Assembly (NCBI GenBank): GCA_014058105.1
Contig: JACGCM010001655.1
Span: forward strand, 1,612,001 to 1,676,000
DNA from: Kingdonia uniflora
Taxonomy: Eukaryota; Streptophyta; Magnoliopsida; Ranunculales; Circaeasteraceae
Reading direction: 5' to 3'
Length of the DNA: 64,000 nucleotides
Of this stretch, positions 53,810 to 64,000 are shown piece after piece. Within the stretch, counting starts at the first letter, position 1. Each line of letters begins with the position of its first letter. Below the pieces are notes generated by a model, which was given only the letters and a program-made list of their open reading frames with translations, had not been told where the DNA came from and did no database searches. The translations under genes were made by a program, and so were the position numbers.

Positions 53810-56749
53810 AACTTAAAGCTACAATAAGTCAATAGCGTTTGAACTCTATTAGACAAATACCATATGCAGTTTAGAATCATTTATGAATAGTTCTTGAATA
53901 TTTGGGCAGCAGTTTACACAACAAGGATCAATTTAAGATCATATCAATATTAAGCATCAGTTCTGCGAAAACAAAGGTAGCTAAGGACACAAAATATCAG
54001 TTCAGATCAAGATCAACATACCAGAAAAGCAACCCAAAATATAAACTTGCATAAAAGCTAGCAGTTTCCACTCAAAATGGCAAGTTAGTGTATTTTCCAT
54101 CAACTTCACTCTTCATATAAAAAGGTATTCATGGAAGAGAAACAACCAAACTATAAAAATTTATGCAAAGTACTAGAAACACTCTCCTTAATATCATTCC
54201 AAAGTTTTTTCTATATCAACTATAAGAAGGAATAGCACTATAAAAGGAAACTAAATCAATAAAAATTAAGGATAGTTGAAGATCAAAAAAATGTGGAGAT
54301 GAAGAAAATAAGAGTGCTAACAAGAAGTGAATTCTTTGAGAGTAAAAAACTCTATGTATCAACAATTGTCTGAGATATTGAGATGTACAAGAATTATCAC
54401 CAGGTCCCTCCATAATATAGCTAAATCCAAATCATACTCTATGTCTAAAACAATGACTTTGTGTAGTTAACTAAATGGCTAGATGTTGTGATAAATGCCT
54501 CTCAATGCCGTATCCCCAAGTGTTCTTATGTGAAATGTCTTTAAAAAAATAGTAGTTCAAACATTTCAAGTGGGTATTACACTTACCGTCATACTGATTT
54601 TATTGTTTTTTCACTACACAAACACATGTAGGTTAGAATAGTGAACCTACACTAATCGACCTATGTGAAGTACATAGTGTGTTAGAGCTTACATAATTGG
54701 GTTGTTTCTTGTGAGATGGTTGATATCATGAAGAAATCATCCTCAAAAGGCAATAATCCATGTTTAGGTTCTATTTCCCTAAAATTGATGAAGATCGGGG
54801 AGAAAATCCACAAGACTCAAGTGCATCATTTCATTTGAAGATCCATGCAGTATTGATGTTAAACCAAAGAAAATCTAGAAGAAAATTAAAATGAAAACAT
54901 ATACTAATAAATATTACTTACATTTTGAAAGTACATCATGATCAAAATTTTCATCAACAAGGCCAGGCAGATTCTGAACGACTGCGGTAAGCACCTCCTG
55001 GAAAATATTGCAAAATACAAGATTAAAGTAAATAGACAAAGGTATTATTTGTTTTCTCTGCAAGTACTTAGTGGATACATCCTTCATGCAGTATCATCAA
55101 ATCTCTGTAGGTATGTTCCTATTGTACTTCCTAAACTTACTTTCTATTTGTTCTTATCCCAAAAATTTGGCTATGACAATAATGCAGGGTATCCCACAAG
55201 TACTGGATGGCCTTTTATAATTTAGAGATGTTTGATGAGTTCTATAATCTGGTTGGTCTGTTCCATAATTTTGGTGGTGTATTGTTTTTAATGGACTATA
55301 CATATACTCCTGTAATTAAAATCAAACGATGTGTTCGATCAAAAAGAAAATATCTACTGAACTCAAGTTCCGAGTATCCCAAAATTTCACAACCCTAAAA
55401 TCGTTGGAAATATCAAAAAAGGAATAAGAAAGAAATCATCTTTACCAAATCTATGAAGCAATATGGGTCTCTTATAAGGAAACACAACTTATGTGGAATA
55501 TTTGATTAAAGTTCACACAAACCTGTCCACTACTCCTGTATTAGCAATTGAGATATCATCTTTGAGATAATGAATGGACGTAATGCTCATAAAAATAACC
55601 TGTCAATGTTTAGATTTCATTAAAACACAAGAAAAATGGGAATTTTTTGGTCTCGATAATGAAACCTGATTCTAAGAACCAACCTTTGTACGTCTAATCC
55701 GCTTTCCTTGAGCTTAAACATGAGCTCCATTGACCAAATAAGTTGGGCTAGTGAAAAGTACTATATTGATTAAAACGAGAAAGAAAATGATCCATCTCTT
55801 GAATTGGATACAACAAGAGGTGATGAACAAAAAACGTAAGCTAAGGGATAAAGATTTTTAATCTGCTTGATTACCGGATACTTTTTTCAAGAAGGATTTC
55901 GAATACCCAGGATTAGAAGGGTGAGAACAAAGTGACTTTACTGTTCCGGTATGGCCTTTCAAGACAACAACAAATTATTTTCTCTATACATGCCAAACAT
56001 TTATCTGGCAAAACCAAATAAAATAGAGTATGTAAATCCAATCATTATTTTAGTTGTACTAGATATGCAAGTCATTAACTAATTTTACACCTCTATTAGG
56101 AACAACTGAGTGGGTAGACCCCATTTAACATAAAATTTTATAATCCAATAACAGTTTAAACCGTCGATTCAAAATGAGCATGAACAAGAGATTGCCCAAT
56201 CACCAAATGTCAAATAAGCGAACATAATATACAACTAAGTTTTATTTTTGTATTTAGACAATAGGTGGAAGATTGATGTACTTAACATATGCCTACAATG
56301 AAAATCTTAAGCAACTCATCGTTTGATTGTCTAAAAATGTCAAAATGTTGGTATCATCTTGCATAAGGCAACATAAAAAATATGAGGATGAAAAAAATCT
56401 CATAACCAGAACTACTTAATTATAGAGAGAGTGGTTATGTGAGGTGGGAATGCCAAATGCAGTATTCAACGTTTCGCTTATTGGTGAATACCCCCTAATA
56501 TGGGCTAATAATTGAAATTGGATTTTCCTAATCGAGATGTCATCTTCCAACATATATCAAAAGATGGCATTTTTATGCACTTCCCAATCACAAAACCAAG
56601 CTTCTGCAATACAAACAGAATACCTAAATCTCATAAATATGGGATAATATGAGAATTTTTACTCATCTGCAAAATTAGATTTCCCAAATGTAAAGGGAAA
56701 ACACTCCAATTCAAAATAAATCATAAACATTTGATAAGAAGAAATTTAC
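53810..56749. other. non-coding interior of the CACTA derivative
   Basis: AT-rich, many stops in all frames. It probably contains the intron(s) between the exon at 56750-56913 and the exons at 53148-53734. No second gene recognised. Confidence 0.4.
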
Positions 56750-56913
56750 CTTGCAGAACGAAACGGCGAGCGGGGGATTGGAGGTTCCGCTCTGCTCGAA
56801 CGAGAAATATTGTTATAAGTAAAATGCAAAACATTTATAATGGGAAGAATCCAATCGATGGAGCGCTCTTCTTCGAATAGCGATTTGGGGGTTGAATCGG
56901 TTGAGGTCGTCAT
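56750..56913 (-). CDS. candidate first exon inside the CACTA derivative, possibly captured
   Basis: On the - strand a CT microsatellite leader (56935-56920) precedes an ATG at 56913. It opens a frame MTTSTDSTPKSLFEEERSID, WILPIINVLHFTYNNISRSS, RAEPPIPRSPFRSA that ends in a good donor AAG|GTAAAT at 56749. The leader, ATG and donor look like a normal plant first exon. I do not recognise the peptide. It may be the transposon gene's own first exon or a host fragment captured by the transposon. Confidence 0.4.
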
Positions 56914-57169
56914 ATGAGATAGAGAGAGAGAGAGTGCAACAGATGGATTCTAATTGAAGTAGCAATTAATTTGGGGTTTCAAAAAGAAAAACACAAAATT
57001 GACGTTTATAATTGTCGCTACAGTATTTAACTACGACAGTTTAAACTGTCGAAAATTAAAGAGACACTTTAGATCAAATATGACGGTTAAAATATATCAC
57101 AACAGATATATCAGTCGTGGAAGTAAATTGGATTTTCAACACATATCTATCATTTATCAATGCGCATAT

Positions 57170-57199
57170 ACGTCGTTAATAGACGATTTTCACGCAGTG
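57170..57199 (-). repeat. CACTA right terminal inverted repeat
   Basis: Reads CACTGCGTGAAAATCGTC on the - strand. The block 'gacgtttataattgtcgcta' and ACGACA/TGTCG repeats follow inward. Confidence 0.7.
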
Positions 57200-59330
57200 T
57201 GACGATTATTAAGAAAGCTAAGGCTTGGATTTCACCACCACCTTTAGCATTCGATCTAGATTTAACTATGAATTCCCAACTCATGAAGATTTAATAATAA
57301 CAACGCAAAAGTAATTCATCATTTTTTGTAAAAGAATAATTTTACAATCTCATAATATATGAATCTAATAATTATTAAAAACACACACCATTAAAGACAT
57401 TGTTAAATATGTCGTGTTAATCAATATCTCATTAAAAAAATATACATCATAAGAGTTCAAATTATTTAGAATATGCAAACTTTGTATGATTAAGGTTAAT
57501 ACAGATTATACCACTAGAAAATAACCCATTAAACCGATTTAATCAATATAAAGAAAATGAATTTAACAATAAGCTTATAAGGGAGTTCTTTGTCAAAACA
57601 TAGATTAAATACTAATGATGGTGGTTACATCCTCACCTTAGGGAGGATTTAGCCGACCATTACTATAACAAAGATAAATAAATATAGGCGAGAAAAGATT
57701 AAGTGAAACAAAAATAATTATCTTTATTAACTTTGAACTAAAACTTATAAAATGAAGATGCTCCAAGATAAAGATCATATACTACAACTGCAATGTAACT
57801 AAGATAACCCCGCATATAAGTTAGAAAACAACACGACATAAGAGACGAGAACAAAAACATAAACTAACTACCATCTATGATTCATGACTAATATTATGCA
57901 AATGATTTAGGTATGATGCACGATTAAAAGATATGGATACAAAACAAAATAAATTTACGGGATATTACATATTCCCTTCTATCTCTTACAATGGTCACAA
58001 GATCTTAAAATTGGACGATCATTCATGGTCAAGACCACTTCTTTTATAGATGAAGGAGCGGGTTACATGTTTAGTAAGAGATTATTTTCATCAAATAAAA
58101 TATAATCGAATTTTAGAATTCATTCAGAAATAAATACTCAATATAAATATCTAAAAAAGTTCCATAAAATATCTTCACATCTTGGAAACTTCTCCAAAAA
58201 CTTTTAGAATTTTTGGGCGAATATAAACCTGCCTGCTTGTCACATCCATAGCTTCTATTTTCTTGAAGATTTTATTCTCAGTAAAATATTTATTATACTC
58301 AATAAAATCTTCTTAGTCATAATAAAATATTATCAATATGTCAAATATTCTCTTAATTTTCTCTTGAGATTTGTTTTCTATTAGAGATGATCTGAGTTAT
58401 AGCTCAAATAGGTACTTTTCTCCAATAGTTGTAGCTTTGGCACTTAAATTTAGATTTTTTTACACATAACTTGAAACAATAATAAATCTTTGTAGAAATG
58501 AAATGAAGTCTAGAACCCTTAAATAAGTCGGGTAAAATAGACATTTTTATAAGCCCATCAGCGAGCCAAGCAGTTGACAACGAATAAGATATTAGGTCTA
58601 GTATACCCGGCTAAGTAAAGCAAAACACTGATTACTCTTAAATAAAGCGCATCGGCCTTAGAAGTTCCTCCCCTTCATCTGGAGTGTGTTGACTAGTTTT
58701 TTGGTTGGTAAACCTCGTCAATACTTAGGTAAGGAGACAATGCTTTTTCTATAAGTTAAGTCTACAACGCAATAGATTTTACGTGAAAACTCTTTAAAAC
58801 TTGAGAAAAGCCACGACTTTGAAGTGTATTTTATGATGTGAATCAACTATGTGCTAATCTATTATACTTGCAAAGAGATTAGGTTGATGGGTATAACAGA
58901 AAGTACAAAAGGATCCCCTATTGGCATATGCTCTGCCTGTATTTATAGTGGATATAGTTAGATACAAATAATATTTCTTCTAAATTAATAGGAGGTGGGC
59001 GAACTTCATTAAGCACGTGCAATGGCTATATTTGACCAAGTATAACGGCTACTGTGGAGGGTTAAGATCTATAGTTGTTGACTTGACATCTTCTAGAATA
59101 ATTAAATACCCTCGACGTGGCTCTAATAACATCTTTTTATCGAATCGGGGAAATATGCTACTCAATCGCCCCATTCTTGATACAATTACTTGTTATTGTG
59201 TCCAAAAGAATATTTTTGAAGTATATATTATCTTTAGACGTTGTATGGATGTCACTAGTGCAGGTGGAGGTTGAAGTTGATCATTGGTTATGGTATTAAA
59301 TTTTTATAGATGAAGTGCATGAGATTAGCC
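57200..59330 (-). repeat. large LTR-like block, right copy (first 134 bases missing)
   Basis: It starts TGACGATTATTAAG directly after the CACTA terminus, matching the left block from 50400 onward with few differences. The 134 bases that precede this point in the left block (50266-50399) are absent. The TATA region on the - strand is at 58948-58930. Confidence 0.8.
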
Positions 59331-59334
59331 ATCG

Positions 59335-61930
59335 TCGTGTTGTCCTGAGGTATATCGCAAAGAATAAGTTTAAGCAAGAGGATGTTATTACTACTAGAGG
59401 AGCATTGATTCCATGTCTTCAAGCAAATAATGTACCTTGTTTTAAATGTAATTATATGTAACCAAGTGATGTATTTTTCTCGATGGTAATAAAATGAAAT
59501 TTTGATTGATATGTTTTCGATGTGTGACTTAGTAATGAGATTTTCTTTGTCGATTATTTTTCTATTTTTAAATTTTGAAAATTTAGTTGCAACTGTCCTG
59601 TTAAAATAGGAGGTAGATAGAAAGGAAAGATATGGTTTAGTTTTGCAAAGAACAATGACTAGATGTATTCTTGCAGGTGATGAATTAGTTTATAAGAAAT
59701 TGGATCTACAAGTTCATTTTGTGAGTTTAAGAACTACATTGGTAAAGATGGAAAGGACAGAGGAGGCTGGGATCTAGATGGTTTCGAACAATATTGTAAT
59801 AATCTGTTGTCCTTTAGGAGGTAGAGGGTATAGGAATTTTTAGAAGAAACGTATTAGGCAAACTGCCAGACCGTTAGCCGAAGGGTCTCGAAGGTGTGTG
59901 TCCAACTGTCGCGTGGGGCATTTTAATATCCCTTTGGCTGGCGACAATTCATACTCGTTTCTTTCTAAAAAAATTCAACTTCTCTCTGATTCTTTGTGTT
60001 TCTTTCTTATAAACTCTTCTACCATTGGTACTAAGGAGATATTTGTACTCATTTAAAGGGCTAAAGTTGCAAAGGAGAAGAATTATGAAGCAGCACGTCG
60101 TCAAGGTTGGTTTTTTATTTTGATTTTTCTTGATTCTATCTTATTTTGTACTTGTATGTTGATTGACTAAAACCCAATATAGGTAATATTGGTAAGTATG
60201 TGGTGCATGAGTGAATTGAAATAATAGTTAGTATTTGTCAAGAAATTGGTGGAAACCTTTTTTATGTTTTCTATGTTTTGGAGGTGAAATGGAGATGATT
60301 GGATATGAGAAAATGTTCTTGGGTATAAAGGAGTAATGTATCTATAGGGATTTAACTTGTTGTTGTATGAGGTGGAGAAAGGATTGGTGTTGGTCGCCGA
60401 AGGTGTTACAGTGTGATTTTGGGAAGTTTTTGAGGTAAATATGGAGTTTGGCGACATAGGCAATTGGGGAAAGTATAATTGCCTGATTGTACGCTATTTT
60501 TGGCCTAATTGTATGCCGGAGATATCATCAAAATCATAAATATTGTTTTGTTGCCATTTTTAGCGGGAAACTGGGTGCCATATGTATCTTCTTCGAGAAG
60601 CTTATGGATATCCCTGTTCATTAAATTCGAGAAAATTGATTAGTGACTTAAATATTTGTCGATGTAAACAATACCGATATTAGAACTTAGTAAAAATTGA
60701 TTTTATGATTTTAGTCGAGAAGTAGATAGTAGCAAATATAATGGTTTGTTGGAGAACAATCTTCGATAAAAGTTGGTAGTATAATAAATAATTTGTTTTG
60801 ACCGTCCATGTGAAAATAACTCAAAGTACTATGTAGTACTGAAAAATGATATATCACTAACTTAAAAACAAATAATATGATTTTTAGGTTCGAAATGGCT
60901 GAACTAGTCTAAAATACTCATTTTTCTATTGTAGAAGGAATTATGTCTAACATAGTCGATGTATAGCCAGTAATTATCGATGTGACAATAACAAAGAGAT
61001 AAGACCAAAGTTTACCTCTGTATAGTCGTCACAAATACCATTTACAAGCTCTAACCACTCGTTATGCCACGCTTGGGGCAACACCTTTACCATCATGGCT
61101 TCCAACCATATACCTGCCAAATAGCAACTCCTTGTTTCTCCATCTATTTATAACCCAACATTCCATAAATTACGAAAGCCAATGTCCTACATTAAATGCT
61201 TTTCGGGAAAAACATGACTAGATTCATTTGGCTTTTACCTCAAAAATGACAGAATGAAGACTTATGAGATATTTGACAACATCTTTAGCTTCCAATTTAT
61301 TTTCGATACAATAACAATTACTTATGTCGAAAATGGGGCAATTATAGTAGCATATTTCCTAGGTTCGACAAATAGAAGCCAACAAAACTTAATCGAAAGC
61401 ATTCCATCATTCGAAAAGATGTCACATCTGCGACCATAGTTCTCGACCTACTAAAAGGTAGCCATTGTGCTTGGTCAAAAAGAGCCATTGGAGATCCGTA
61501 AAGTTTGCCCACTACCCCCGAAATAGGAAACTATTTTACTTTTTATAAACTACCTGTATCTACTATAAATATAGGCAGAGAATGAGTTATTCAGATCCGC
61601 AACTTTACTATTCATTTATCCTTACACTCTTACCACTCAACAAATTGTAATAATTAGCAACTTATTGGATTTTTCATCAAAACCCTCCTCAAGGTCATGG
61701 TTTTTTCTCAGCCTTTACAGAGTTTTTACGTAAAATCTTGTTTGTTTAAGCTTATTATTGCATCATCCTTATTAAAAGTATTGGCAAAAATTATCGTCCT
61801 GGAAAATATGCCATTACACTAGCAAAAGGTCATTTATCTCTACTGGTTAATTGGGTAACAAGTTGTCCTATTTGGGTCTCTTATCTTACAATGGATTGAG
61901 AATTAGATGTAATAGGCTGGGCAGTAGAAG
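59335..61930. other. unassigned region with LTR-like promoter sequence near 61540
   Basis: The start (59335-59460, + strand) has an open stretch reading FIDEVHEISHRRVVLRYIAK, NKFKQEDVITTRGALIPCLQ that I cannot assign. At 61560-61590 'ctataaatataggcagagaatgag' followed by 'gggttttt.acgtaaaatcttg'-like sequence (61700-61740) resembles the TATA and 3' half of an LTR. Clear ends, PBS and coding partner are missing. The remainder shows nothing recognisable. Confidence 0.35.
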
Positions 61931-61951
61931 TATTAATTTTTAGACTTAGTT

Positions 61952-63020
61952 TTATGAAACACTGAAGAGAGTCCTCGATAAATATTTTCCTATTATGAAG
62001 TGGGACATATGAAGGATTTTAGAACTGAGGAGTTTTGTGTGGTTGATTTGAAGACGGAAACCCTTGGTTCGGGTATTTTCCCATAGTTGGGTTGGAAGTG
62101 TTCTTCCATCCTGGATTATAACTTTGGTAATGGTATGGCTCAAAGGGCTTGTTGTACATAATATTGGCTTGCTCTATCCTAGCTTCCTTGAATTCTCTAA
62201 CCTGGGGGCAATGGTTGACTTCATGTTCTAACCTATCACAAATAATACAAACTGAAGTGGTGATAAGTCGATGGTCCATCTTCTTTGATCATTTCAAGTT
62301 CTTCTAGCCTTTTACGAAGTAAAGTTATCTCAGGCCTATGATATGAAGCAATTGGATATACTCAGTTATTTCCAGTAGTAGGCCGAACCATATCCTATTG
62401 ATGGATTTTCTCCATAATATCCACCAAAAAGGCAATACATTGAGTTGGACCTTTATCAATAAATTTTCCATTACACATGGACTCCACCATGACCCTGGTG
62501 TTGGTTTCAAGTCCATTATACAAAATTGTTACCAACCTGTAAGGATCAATTCTATAGTATGGGAAGTCTAAAAGCATGCCATTAAATATCTCAAAATAGG
62601 CCCACAAGGATTCTTAATTTCTTTGTAAGAAATTGTTCAAAAGTTATCTAATGTCTACAATCTTATTGTTTGGGAAGAAGTTTTTTAAAAAAAATTATAT
62701 GTAATTGGTCAAAAGTGGTGATGGAATTGGGTCCCAGACCATAGAGCCAAGCCTCGGCTTTCTCTTTGAGAGAAAAACGAAATAAACAAAGTCATATTTG
62801 GTCATGATAGACTTGGGGGTAGGATGATGTGACAGCAATTTCCTCAAAGTTTTACAAATGGTAATAGGGATTTTCATCTTCAGTACCTCAGAATTGCGGT
62901 AGCATGGAGTAAATGTTGTACCTTATTTTGAATTGTCCAACAACAGGTTGTAAAATGATGCAAGAAGTGTGACTTGTCCTAGTTAGGTACATGTAGTCCT
63001 TCAAGGTCAATTTGGCTCAT
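61952..63020 (-). pseudogene. Athila-type gag remnant (second Athila-like element)
   Basis: On the - strand, from about 62800: FRFSLKEKAEAWLYGLGPNS then ITTFDQL (capsid-like domain), ILYNGLETNTRVMVESMCNG then KFIDKG (62607-62395), and in the frame 62279-62019 a complete zinc knuckle CIICDRLEHEVNHCP (C-x2-C-x4-H-x4-C). NPGWKNTSNPTMGKYPNQ follows. This is the usual order in Athila gag. A probable start is near 63020 (MSQIDLEGL). Stops near 62680 and 62560 break it. Protease and RT are not found to the left. Confidence 0.82.
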
Positions 63021-63433
63021 GGAGCCTCAGCCGCCAATGGGGTTAGATGTTCTTATTGTGTAGCCGCAACTACAATTTCTTCTAGTATTCCCATTTCAGT
63101 TAAAGCTTTGATTGATACTCTCTCCAATAGATTAACTCGTTTCCATTCGTTCATGAAATTTGACACCCAAGCAATAAATAAACAATCACCCTAGAAAAAT
63201 TCTAGAAGCATACAAACTTTTTCTTATGGTTGCAACTATGATCAGTCTCAAGTAGACCTAGTCTCAAGGTCAATTGCCCCTAATCAATTGTGATTGGCTA
63301 TGCCCAATCGATTATGGAAACTAATTGGCCCCCCTATGTCTAGGGTTCATTCGACACAATGGCCCAGAGTTACTTCTTCTAGTGTCACCAATAAAGCGTT
63401 GTGTGAACTTCTAATATTCTTGTGAAGGGGTAC

Positions 63434-64000
63434 TGTAGGGACCAGATTTTGTAAAGCACAAACTGGCTTAAAATCGATCCTTACGCCAAGAACTACTATG
63501 CCAAGAATTAAATAAGAGATAACACTTGACACAGGGGATTTAGCGTGGAAAATCTGTGAATAGGTAAAAACCACGACCTCGAGTGGAGGATTTTGTGAAA
63601 GTAGTATTGTTGCTTGAGTAAGTGGGAGAATCTGATTACAAGAGTTAATCTAAGATAGAATAGCTAGATATCAGATAATTATATGTGTAGAATTCTCTGT
63701 CGACCACCTTGTTTCCTTAGGAGCTCTGCCCTTTTATAGACCCTGCTCTCAGCTTGACATCGTACTCGGACATGTTCTCCTGAAAGTGGGAGTCATGGGC
63801 AGTTGAGTGTGTAACTGCTAGCTCGTGGGAGACAGGTGTATGTTGAATTGTTCTGTTTACATCTGTTGTGGACGATCCATGCTATGCTTGAGTTCGTGGT
63901 CAGTGTGTAACTGTTAACGCATTTTTTTAAGTGTGAATCTGGTATTGGATAAGGTCAAGTCTTATAGAGCTCGAGGTATAGATGAGATCGAATGTCCTTA
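63434..64000 (-). repeat. LTR related to that of gypsy element 3 (continues beyond window)
   Basis: It starts TGTAGGGACCAG on the + strand. From 63535 ('acaggggatttagcgtggaa') to 63600 and again near 63822 ('gctcgtgggagacaggtgta') it follows the LTR at 13467-14011 in the same orientation. It may be the 5' LTR of the gag remnant to its left. A PBS directly left of it is not recognisable, so the connection is unproven. Confidence 0.7.

Larger units (their letters stand above)
52573..57199 (-). mobile_element. CACTA-type DNA transposon derivative
   Basis: The right end on the - strand begins CACTGCGTGAAAATCGTC, a CACTA-type terminal sequence. It is followed on the + side by TGA, a possible 3-bp duplication. 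Subterminal regions at both sides (52560-52900 and 56995-57199) carry many short repeats of ACGACA/TGTCGT. The interior encodes pieces of a plant En/Spm-associated protein on the - strand. No intact left terminus is visible. The best candidate is aactgttgcaaaaaatgaag near 52570. No TNP2-type transposase is present, so it is non-autonomous. Confidence 0.7.

Noticed and set aside
54938..55225. 95-codon open frame on the + strand inside the CACTA derivative
   Set aside because: AT-rich, no motif, no splice or start context, and it lies in sequence that should be intron of the opposite-strand gene. Chance frame.
50266..59330. A single LTR retrotransposon with the two 2.1-kb blocks as its LTRs and 52531-57199 as its internal region
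   Set aside because: The PBS lies left of the left block, no polypurine tract precedes the right block, the flanks of the blocks do not share a target duplication, and the interior carries CACTA features instead of gag-pol.
60167..60463. 98-codon - strand frame rich in Ser, Thr and Asn
   Set aside because: Composition is that of AT-rich non-coding DNA and no motif or gene context was found.
1..64000. CRISPR arrays, bacterial operons, riboswitches or Rho-independent terminators
   Set aside because: The sequence is plant nuclear DNA. The repeats found are short tandem or LTR repeats without regular spacers.
1..64000. tRNA or rRNA genes
   Set aside because: No A/B-box pair with cloverleaf potential and no rRNA core sequence noticed. 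The tRNA-like matches are only retrotransposon primer binding sites.

Overview
This is nuclear DNA of a flowering plant, most likely a dicot. It is AT-rich and gene-poor, with spliceosomal introns. Relics of three plant nuclear genes are present: a CYP704-type cytochrome P450, an early light-induced protein and homoserine kinase. The repeat families (Tat and Athila-type Ty3/gypsy, chromovirus, Ty1/copia, an L1-type LINE with RNase H, CACTA) also point to plants. I cannot name the species. I found no intact host gene.

Layout, left to right. Positions 1-10890 are the 3' part of a decayed Tat-lineage element (copy 1, + strand). It ends in an LTR at 10121-10890. Copy 1 sits inside another gypsy element (10891-14011, - strand), which in turn sits in a Ty1/copia gag-protease fragment (14012-15208). 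From 16145 to about 17718 lies a CYP704-like P450 pseudogene, split by an 888-bp solo LTR with a 5-bp target duplication. From about 19750 to 45300 lies one Athila-type element (- strand) cut into four pieces by three later insertions. These are a full-length LINE (19861-26421, 16-bp target duplication with one mismatch), a complete second Tat copy (28429-41760, duplication GATTT) and an internally deleted chromovirus (42672-44582, duplication GTTGG). An ELIP exon and the 5' end of a homoserine kinase gene follow at 47978-49690. Next come two near-identical LTR-like blocks of about 2.1 kb (50266-52530 and 57200-59330) on either side of a CACTA-type transposon that shows only one clear end. The window closes with Athila-type gag sequence and another LTR.

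The most interesting feature is shared by the two Tat copies. Between integrase and the 3' LTR, both carry three genes on the strand opposite to gag-pol, here called A, B and C. Each has a conserved TATA box. C has four exons, including an untranslated first exon, and encodes a basic, probably nuclear protein. A and B look like diverged duplicates. Between integrase and C, copy 1 has one unit of a roughly 195-bp repeat and copy 2 has a four-unit tandem array. Additional antisense ORFs and 3' tandem repeats are known in Tat elements (Grande, Retand, Ogre relatives). I do not know of a described three-unit arrangement with separate promoters.

Almost every reading frame is broken by stops or frameshifts. 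The longest open frame is the integrase-chromodomain tail of the deleted chromovirus (43148-44104), and even there the catalytic glutamate position reads lysine.
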